Source of the DNA: Candidatus Reidiella endopervernicosa
GTDB taxonomy: Bacteria > Pseudomonadota > Gammaproteobacteria > GCF-013343005
NCBI RefSeq assembly: GCF_013343005.1
Contig: NZ_CP054491.1
Coordinates: 620,001 to 684,000 of the forward strand
Direction: 5' to 3'
DNA length: 64,000 bases
Shown: positions 57,785-64,000 of the stretch, in pieces
How the letters are laid out: every line of letters begins with the position of its first letter
Position numbering within the stretch: position 1 is the first letter of the stretch
The notes under the pieces: generated by a model
What the model was told of the DNA's origin: nothing
What the model saw: only the letters and a program-made list of their open reading frames with translations
Database searches by the model: none
Made by a program: the position numbers and the translations under genes

Positions 57785-60574
57785 CTAAATAGAGGCAAGA
57801 GCGATGCAGTGTCGACCAGTCTCCTTGGCGCTATACATGGCTGAGTCGGCAGCGGTTATGAGTTCAATATCGCTGGTGCCGTGCTCGGGGTAGATTGCGA
57901 TACCTATGCTGGCGCTGGTGATAATCTCCTGATCACCGAGTTGATAGGGAGCGGAAATTGCCTCGGAGAGTTTTTTACCAACCTTAAACGCCTCATGTTC
58001 ATCATTGATAGTGGGCAGTATTACAGTGAACTCATCGCCGCCGAGTCGTGCCACAGTATCGCTCTCACGTAAAACCGAACCGATGCGCTGTGCGACCTCC
58101 TGTAGCAGCTGATCACCTATCGTATGTCCGTAGGTATCGTTGATCGGTTTGAAACGATCCAGATCGAGGAACATCAGTGCAAAGGTGCCTTTTTCACGTT
58201 TTGTCAGTGAGATGGTGTGTTCGAGTCGGTCGTAGAAGAGTGCACGGTTAGGAATACCGGTGAGCCCATCGTGGTGAGCGAGATACTCGATCCGCTCCTG
58301 TGCCTCTTTCTGTGCAGTAATGTCTTCGTGGATGGCGATGAAGTGGCTGATTTCACCTGCATTATCGAAGATGGGAGTGATTGTCTGGCTGACGATGTAG
58401 TGGGAGCCGTCAATATGACGCTCCACTGTTTCAGAGGCCCAGCGTTTACCATTCAATATCGTATTCCACAGCTCTGCGTAGTAGTCGTTGTCATGTTGAT
58501 GTGATTTTAGAATGCGTGGTGTCTGGCCGATTGCCTGACTCTCACTGTAGCCACTCTGTTTACAGAACGACTCATTTACCCAGACGATTTTGCCGTCACG
58601 CTCAGTGATGATGACACCGCTACCCGCCGCCGAGAGTGCAGCACCTAACAGACGCTGATGCTGCTGATTAATCGAGGTGTCGGAGGCGATGCGGAGGCGG
58701 TTGGCAATACTGGTGATACGTGTGATTTCAGCCTCATTGTCGAAAACCTGTTCCAGATTGGAGTAGAGCGTGAGTGCACCATATACCTCACCCTTGATGG
58801 TGAGTGGCAACGAATAGACCGACGCTAGACCATACTTTTGTGCAGCGCACTGCCACGGCTTAAAGCGCAGATCACTGATCTTGTAGAGCTGCGCCTCACC
58901 GGTACGAATGGCCGTGCCGACCGGACCACGTCCTTGTGGAGACTCATCCCAACGCACACCAATCTTTTTGAGTTCGTCACCATACCCACTGGCATGTCCG
59001 AAGAGGCTGACGATATCGATGTTGCCGCCAATCTCTTTACGTCCAATCCACGCCAGTTCGAAATCGAGCTTCTCGACCAGCTCCTTGCAGATCATATTCA
59101 TCAGATCTTCGATGCAATCGGTCTGTAGAACGTGACTATCGATCGCTGACCGCCATGGAGGCGAAGCGAAGGCGGTTAGCCCCGATAGTCGACGCCGTCT
59201 GCCTATTCGTAGTTGAGAGCGCGAGCGAACGACGAAGAAGATGCAGCAGCGGCTTTATGTCGGCGTAGAGTCAGTGAGGAAGTTGTGTAGAGCCGCGAAG
59301 AGGTGATTACGCAACGTACTCAGGACGGTCGGGGCGCCGCAGGCATAAACGGTCGCGTGAAGTTTTTGCTGTTTGCTTGGGCTTGGATGCCCAAAACAAA
59401 CTTTCGCAAAATAGCGACTCCCCAGATCACGGAGCAGAATCTCGGTGGCCTGTAGCCGATGCTCTTCGGTGACGTCCTTGGCGAAAACTGCGACGCGTTC
59501 AACCGCGCCCTCATCGTTTAGCACTGGATAGATAGACGACGAGAAATAGAAGCCTCCACGTGAATCATCAAGGGTAACGGGTTGACCACTATAGATGACG
59601 CGTTGGAAGTGCTTCTTTCTTGGTTCTCTCAGTTGTTCGGGAATAAATGAGAAGATATCTTTGCCTAGCATATCCGCAGGCGTAGTGCGCAGACGTTTGG
59701 CGCCAGTCTCATTAATGAAGGTAACGGTGTGATCACGTTCGGTGAGAGAGACAGATTCGGTAGTGGCATCAAGCAGTGCACGAATATTGGCTTCGCTATC
59801 ACGTAGAGCATGCTCGTTATCAACCCGTTTGCTGATGTCGCGGACGGTACTGAGTATGGCCGGTGTACCCTGGAATTCGATCAGTCGCGAATTGATTTCA
59901 ACCGGAATATGTCGGCCATCTCGCGCTACATGGCATGAGTCGGTGAGCAGGTGGCCCTCCTTCAGAAGCACACCTATCTTTGCGGCGAACTGCTCTCTCT
60001 CTAACGGTGTTTTCAGATCCTTGGCATCCATCCTCAGTAGCTCAGCACGCGAGTAGCCCAGATCACGGTAGGCCGCCTCGTTACACTCGACGATGTGACC
60101 GTTCATATCGAGAATATAGATTGCATCGGCGGTGTTATTAAACAGGGTATGGAAGCTCTGCTCGATCTGATGGCGGGCATTATCGGCTTTGACATGGCTG
60201 GTGACATCGATGAGCGTCAGTAACAGGCCATCAATCTCATTGTCTGCGTTGTGAACCGGGGTAAGCTTCCAGTCCCAGTAGGTTACGCCTCGATCAGGTT
60301 CGTCAGGGTACTCAAACGGTTTGGCGTGGGCGATATAGGGTTCTCCGCTCTTGATAACGCGGCGGAATATTGCCTCATTCTCTGCATGAGGATAGAGCTC
60401 GAAATGATTCTTGCCGATGAAAAAGGAGGGTTCGTGTCCATCGGCTTCAGCGTAGGCCTTATTAACTTTGATGAAATTACAGTCACAGTCGAGATAGGCG
60501 ACCAGTCCGTAGATACTGGAGAGCAGCTTCTCCAATGACTGGTCTGTCTCTGCGGATTGAGTCTCACTGCTCAT
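57785..60574 (-). pseudogene. PAS-PAS-PAS-GAF-PAS-GGDEF diguanylate cyclase, interrupted by element copy 5
   Basis: ATG 60574. Three PAS domains (YLDCDCNFIKVNKAYAEADG; TADAIYILDMNGHIVECNEA; ALLDATTESVSLTERDHTV), then the 279-bp element at 59145-59423 after ATEILLRDL, then IDSHVLQTDCIEDLMNMICK, a GAF domain (FELAWIGRKE, QGRGPVGTAIRTGEAQLYKI), a fourth PAS (GSGVIITERDGKIVWVNESF) and a GGDEF domain with intact RLGGDEF (AHHDGLTGIPNRALFYDRLE). No EAL domain. Deleting the element leaves about 836 residues in one frame. It would make cyclic-di-GMP, the likely ligand of the MshE N-terminal domain. Confidence 0.9.
59145..59423 (-). mobile_element. 279-bp intron-like repeat element, copy 5 (in PAS-GGDEF gene)
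   Basis: In host sense it follows ...CGTGATCT and precedes GATCGATAG. Second subfamily. Its length is a multiple of three and both gene halves are in the same frame, yet the element itself contains stop codons in that frame, so simple read-through would not give the full protein. Confidence 0.85.
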
Positions 60575-60643
60575 AATTGGCTACGCCAGATGGTGTTATT
60601 AAAGTGTAACCTGAATGGTTCTTTAAATAGTCATGCCTCATTC

Positions 60644-60925
60644 GCTGACCGCCATGGATAGCGAAGCGAAGGCGGTTAGTCCGCGATAGTCGACGCCGTC
60701 TGCATATTCGTAGTTGAGAGCGCGAGCGAACGACGAAGAAGATGCAGCAGCGGCTTTATGTCGGCGTAGAGTCACTGAGGGAGTTGTGTAGAGCCGCGAA
60801 GAGGTGATTACGCAACGTACGCAGGACGGTCGGGGCGCCGCAGGCATAAACGGTCGCGTTAAGTTTTTGCTGTTTGCTTGGGCTTGGATGCCCAAAACAA
60901 ACTTTCGCAAAAATAGCGACTCCCC
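60644..60925 (-). mobile_element. 282-bp intron-like repeat element, copy 6 (upstream of PAS-GGDEF gene)
   Basis: In the same sense as the others it follows ...GCGACATTC and precedes GAATGAGG, 70 bp before the start of the PAS-GGDEF gene. It is the only copy not inside a recognised protein; it may lie in the 5' leader. Longest copy and second subfamily. Confidence 0.85.
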
Positions 60926-61094
60926 GAATGTCGCAATCTGGGAGAGCGTCCAATATCGAAAAAGTGGTATAGGTTGTTGAAAATTCTGCGATATACCTTA
61001 TAAAAAACAAGCTATATGGTCGATTGAGGTGGCTTGAGAGAAGTTCCGCGCCAGCTGTGGGTCCGAGAGTTCGGGCAAGAGAAGTGTTGAGCAG

Positions 61095-61128
61095 GTGTGG
61101 CCGATAACCCATCTGTTATCGGCCACAC
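61095..61128 (-). terminator. Strong hairpin between copy 6 and the amphipathic protein gene
   Basis: GTGTGGCCGATAAC-CCATCT-GTTATCGGCCACAC, a 14-bp perfect stem without a T run, 28 bp after the stop of the gene at 61156. A terminator or REP-like structure. Confidence 0.6.
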
Positions 61129-61155
61129 AGAATTACTGAATAGCTCTACGTCGGT

Positions 61156-61497
61156 TTACTCAAAGAGATCAAGGAACGACTGCCAGAGACTCTTGGACTC
61201 CTTCTCGGTGCTCTTAGCGACGTCTTTAGAGGCTTCAGTGGTTGCTTTCCAACCCTCCTTCGAGCCCTCCTTTACATCCTCCCATACCTTGCCAGATCCC
61301 TCTTTAGTCGCCTCCCAGCCCTCTTTAGACTCCTCTTTAACCTCTTCCCATACTTCGCCAGAGCCCTGCTTCACCCCTTCCCACGCCTGCTTGCTGCCAT
61401 CTTTGGTCTTCTCCCAGGCACTCTCCTCTGCGTGAGAGAGGGCGGGGATGGATGAGAGTGAAAGTGAGAGAAGGGTGATTGTGATTAGTTTGCGCAT
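61156..61497 (-). CDS. Exported protein with repeated amphipathic 11-mers
   Basis: 113 residues from ATG 61497: signal peptide MRKLITITLLSLSLSSIPALSHA-EES, then about eight repeats of the form W-E-x-V/T-K-x-G/E-S (AWEGVKQGSGEVWEEVKEES, GWEATKEGSGKVWEDVKEGS). The pattern resembles LEA-like or apolipoprotein-type amphipathic helices and suggests membrane or stress binding. In-frame start codons further upstream precede the signal peptide. No family named with certainty. Confidence 0.75.
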   Translation of the reverse strand: MRKLITITLLSLSLSSIPALSHAEESAWEKTKDGSKQAWEGVKQGSGEVWEEVKEESKEGWEATKEGSGKVWEDVKEGSKEGWKATTEASKDVAKSTEKESKSLWQSFLDLFE

Positions 61498-61586
61498 CTG
61501 TTTGGTCCACATGTATTTATAAAGTCGTGAATGTAGATGCCATGTTAGCAAATAAGTTTCATTGAGCTATCGATGTGATTTGCGTC

Positions 61587-61610
61587 CCCTTCCACGCAGT
61601 GGTGGAAGGG
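61587..61610. repeat. CCCTTCCAC hairpin
   Basis: CCCTTCCAC-GCAGTG-GTGGAAGGG between two minus-strand genes; a possible terminator of the gene at 61648. Confidence 0.45.
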
Positions 61611-61647
61611 AGGCGAATCGGTTGCCGTGGGAGAGTTTGGTGCCCTC

Positions 61648-61992
61648 TTACCCTTTCACTACATAGAGGTGTTTGAACATAAACATAAAGCCGAGCATCA
61701 GGGTGAAGAGACCGTGCTCTTCATCACTCCACTCATGTTTAGGTAGCTGCTCAAGCGTGCGTCGCATGGTGCAGCAGCTTTCGGCTGCAGCGTAGGCAAA
61801 CGAAGAGGGCGTAGTGGTACGTGCCTCTGTGCCCATGAACTGATCGTAGAGTTCCAGGTAGGCGCTCATTAGCAGGGCGGAACCCTCATCATCAAGTGAG
61901 CGTTCGGAGTGCTCCTTGTTGTGCAGGTAGTTGACGTTGGCCTGAGCGATGCAGGCAACCCGGTCGAGAAATTCTCGAGTATCTGGACTCAT
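61648..61992 (-). CDS. Unrecognised small protein
   Basis: 114 residues from ATG 61992, 5 bp after AGGAGG, which decides the start. MSPDTREFLDRVACIAQANV, then a helical protein with a Cys pair (AAAESCCTMRRTLEQLPKHE) and a hydrophobic end (HGLFTLMLGFMFMFKHLYVV). No family recognised. Confidence 0.6.
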   Translation of the reverse strand: MSPDTREFLDRVACIAQANVNYLHNKEHSERSLDDEGSALLMSAYLELYDQFMGTEARTTTPSSFAYAAAESCCTMRRTLEQLPKHEWSDEEHGLFTLMLGFMFMFKHLYVVKG

Positions 61993-62156
61993 CTCTGCCT
62001 CCTGTGCCGACGTCAAAAAATGGTCGGCTCTGTCTGCTTATATTGATCACAGCAAATAGTGTTCCAATTTGCTCGGTTATATAAACAGATAGCTCATGAT
62101 GAGAGAGAGTGGTGTGATTGGTTGCACAAATTTGTAAATCGAAAAATAGAGCCACC

Positions 62157-63323
62157 CTATTTAGGAAGTGTATGACGAAGTACAAAGTAACCGCATACCG
62201 CAGAGAGCAGTGAGCCGATGATGATACCGAGGCGCTCATCGAAGAGCATATTTATGCCGGTCTCCTCAAAAGCGAGTGAGCCGACGAAGAGGCTCATGGT
62301 GAAACCGATACCGGTGATCAGCGAGACACCATAGAGCATGCCCCAGCTGATGTCGCTGGGCAGGCGTGCCAGCCCCAGCTTGATCCCCAGCCAGCAGAAG
62401 AGAAACACACCAATCTGTTTGCCAAAGAAGAGTCCGGTGGCAATACCTAGCGGCACGGGATGGAGTAGCTGGGAGAGGCCGATACCCTCGAGTGATATAC
62501 CCGCGTTGGCAAAGGCAAACAGCGGCAGGATAAAGAATGCGACGGCCCCGTGTAGATCGTGTTCCATCTGTTTGAGTAGTGATTGGCCGGGATTGTGACG
62601 GCTCTTCATCGGGATGAAGAGTGCCAATGCGACACCGGCCAGAGTGGCATGAACCCCAGATTTAAGTACAGCAACCCACATAATGGTGCCGAGCAGAATA
62701 TAGGGTGTCATCTCGCTGGTGCCACGGCGGTTGAGAATAAAGAGGCCAACCAGGCAGGAAGCAGCAATCATCATCGAGAGCAGAGAGATATCGGCGGTAT
62801 AGAAGATAGCGATAATAATGATCGCACCCATATCATCAAAGATCGCCAGGCTAACGAGAAAGATCTTCAGGGAGATCGGTACACGTTTTCCCAGCAGCGA
62901 GAGCACGCCGAGTGCGAAGGCGATATCGGTCGCGGTGGGAATGGCCCAGCCCTGCATGGCGGTGGTGTTGTCCTGATTAAAGAGTAGATAGAAGAGAGCG
63001 GGCACTACCATTCCGCCAACGGCGGCAAGGCCGGGTAGCACGACGTTACCAATCTGTTTGAGCTCACCTTCGAGCAGTTCGCGTTTTAGCTCCAGGCCGA
63101 CAAGGAAAAAGAAGACCGCCATCAGGCCATCGTTAATCCACAGCAGCAGTGGCTTGGCGAGTTCGAGTGGTCCAACACGAACCTCAACCGGCATCTCGAT
63201 CAACATGTTGTAGTAGATTGCCAACGGTGAGTTGGCCATGATCATCGCTAAGATGGCAGCGACGACAAGGATGATGCCGCTGGAAGATTCGAGCTTAAAA
63301 AATTCACGCATTGACGACATCAT
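62157..63323 (-). CDS. nhaA: Na+/H+ antiporter NhaA
   Basis: Inner-membrane antiporter of 388 residues with about 12 transmembrane segments, exporting Na+ for H+. The key acidic residues are in [17 protein letters not shown] (the Asp pair of the ion site) and [17 protein letters not shown]. The N-terminal [20 protein letters not shown] and the [20 protein letters not shown] loop are typical. ATG 63323; an in-frame ATG at 63311 (MREFF) is also plausible. Suggests a saline habitat, but NhaA is widespread. Confidence 0.95.
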   Translation of the reverse strand: MMSSMREFFKLESSSGIILVVAAILAMIMANSPLAIYYNMLIEMPVEVRVGPLELAKPLLLWINDGLMAVFFFLVGLELKRELLEGELKQIGNVVLPGLAAVGGMVVPALFYLLFNQDNTTAMQGWAIPTATDIAFALGVLSLLGKRVPISLKIFLVSLAIFDDMGAIIIIAIFYTADISLLSMMIAASCLVGLFILNRRGTSEMTPYILLGTIMWVAVLKSGVHATLAGVALALFIPMKSRHNPGQSLLKQMEHDLHGAVAFFILPLFAFANAGISLEGIGLSQLLHPVPLGIATGLFFGKQIGVFLFCWLGIKLGLARLPSDISWGMLYGVSLITGIGFTMSLFVGSLAFEETGINMLFDERLGIIIGSLLSAVCGYFVLRHTLPK

Positions 63324-63489
63324 TTCTGTATCAAGTCCCTGTTCGTATTGATGGATTCACTATGTCTGTTCAGTGCTTGATAAGCGCAAGCCTGGATAGG
63401 CTTGGAGGCGGAAAAGAGTCAAAAAGTTCCGCACAAATATGCGGTTCAATCTGATGGTTCGTAACGGATTTTAGTGTGTCGTATGAATG

Positions 63490-63825
63490 CTATAGCAGGG
63501 AGAAGGAGGCATCACGTTCGTTGATGCACTCGACGCTGCCCATCTCGAAGTCACGACAGATCTGTGGGCGATCATCATAGATTGTGCAGAGCATGGTGGT
63601 ACGATCGAGCGCAGTACACCAGCCGTCGTCTCTTCGTAGCATTACCTCACCACCCCAGCTGCTCTGCTCGGTCATCGTCTCAGGCACCCGGTTGTCATCA
63701 ACCAGAATGACCTGAAGGCGACAGCAGGCAGCATCACAGCTGTCGCAGGTTATCTCGGTAGTAGTGATAGCCGTGACCCTATAAACAGGCGAACGATCGG
63801 AGTGAGATCCAGATCGTCGTAGCAA
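63490..63825 (-). CDS. YkgJ-like cysteine cluster protein
   Basis: About 100 residues with the zinc/iron-chelating pattern of the YkgJ/CxxCxxCC family: ITCDSCDAACCRLQVI, GWCTALDRTTMLCTIYDDRP, QICRDFEMGSVECI. The start is not clear: the open frame begins at TTG 63825 and no good ATG precedes the Cys cluster, so the N terminus may be shifted. Function unknown. Nothing else is recognised from 63826 to 64000. Confidence 0.75.
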   Translation of the reverse strand: MLRRSGSHSDRSPVYRVTAITTTEITCDSCDAACCRLQVILVDDNRVPETMTEQSSWGGEVMLRRDDGWCTALDRTTMLCTIYDDRPQICRDFEMGSVECINERDASFSLL

Positions 63826-64000
63826 GCTGAGGGAGAAGAAGAGCGGTAGTGAGCTGTCTCATTATCAAACCCTGGGTGGCGATGATACGAACGAACCCCA
63901 ATCATATATCCGATATCAGAGGGGTGAAAGCGGTTCTGTTTCAACGAGGAAGGGATGATTAAATCAACATCTTGTTACAGGCGATTTCGATTTGGGGTTG

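Noticed and set aside
60638-60910. Open frames of about 60-90 residues running through the repeat element, with similar peptides in several copies
   Set aside because: The copies contain indels that change the frame between copies, and the peptides are low-complexity. The similarity follows from DNA identity, not from protein conservation.
63750-63944. A minus-strand open frame starting MKQNRFHPSDIGYM
   Set aside because: It overlaps the cysteine-cluster gene in another frame and has no recognisable feature.

Overview
The window looks like a chromosomal segment of a gammaproteobacterium, perhaps marine or sulfur-cycling. The reasons are a near-complete MSHA-type pilus locus, a class I adenylate cyclase, NtrBC, a class 2 DusC, an integron-type cassette array, NhaA, a SulP transporter and a DsrE-family protein. 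I cannot place it to genus. No rRNA, tRNA, CRISPR array, prophage or recognisable transposase gene was seen.

Layout: (1) 1-15.0 kb is an MSHA pilus operon, order mshL-M-N-E-G-F-A-[Wzy/PglL-like]-C-D-O-P-Q; an O-antigen-ligase/oligosaccharyltransferase-like gene sits directly behind the pilin gene, and mshE and mshQ are frameshifted. (2) 15.1-22.5 kb on the minus strand: ntrC-ntrB, cyaA, a MazG-type pyrophosphohydrolase, an M23 peptidase. (3) 22.6-27.4 kb: SulP transporter, then surface-polysaccharide type genes. (4) 27.7-32 kb: an integrase-less cassette array (CALIN-like) with several attC-like sites and small unknown minus-strand genes. (5) 32.2-39.9 kb: small unknown genes, a DksA-like protein, an ABC-F ATPase (YbiT), a TetR regulator, a DsrE protein, a glutaredoxin-like protein, a BaiN/YhiN-like flavoprotein. 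(6) 40.0-50.3 kb: glycosyl/sulfotransferases, AlkC-like repair protein, free PDC sensor, DusC, APH-kinase fusion. (7) 50.5-64 kb: DUF302, trpB, ruined thiE, VOC protein, ybaK, CMD protein, a multi-PAS GGDEF protein, NhaA, a cysteine-cluster protein.

The most striking signal is a 278-282 bp sequence present six times (19596, 28802, 40744, 56587, 59145, 60644), always in the same orientation. Five copies lie inside minus-strand protein genes (cyaA, a pentapeptide-repeat gene, a sulfotransferase-glycosyltransferase gene, ybaK, a PAS-GGDEF gene), and each lies sense to its host. Deleting GGGGAGTCGC...GGCGGTCAGC (host sense) from each restores the local reading frame and the expected protein sequence, with no target-site duplication and no lost codon. 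The sixth copy lies just upstream of the PAS-GGDEF gene. The copies form two subfamilies with paired substitutions in the stem of a 5' hairpin. This behaviour suggests a small intron-like element or a precisely inserting single-strand-type mobile element. I cannot assign it to a known group I or group II intron by eye.

A second window-wide feature is the high number of single-base frameshifts, mostly missing bases next to short homopolymers, plus two in-frame stops. They may be assembly errors or genuine gene decay, and this affects every 'pseudogene' call below.
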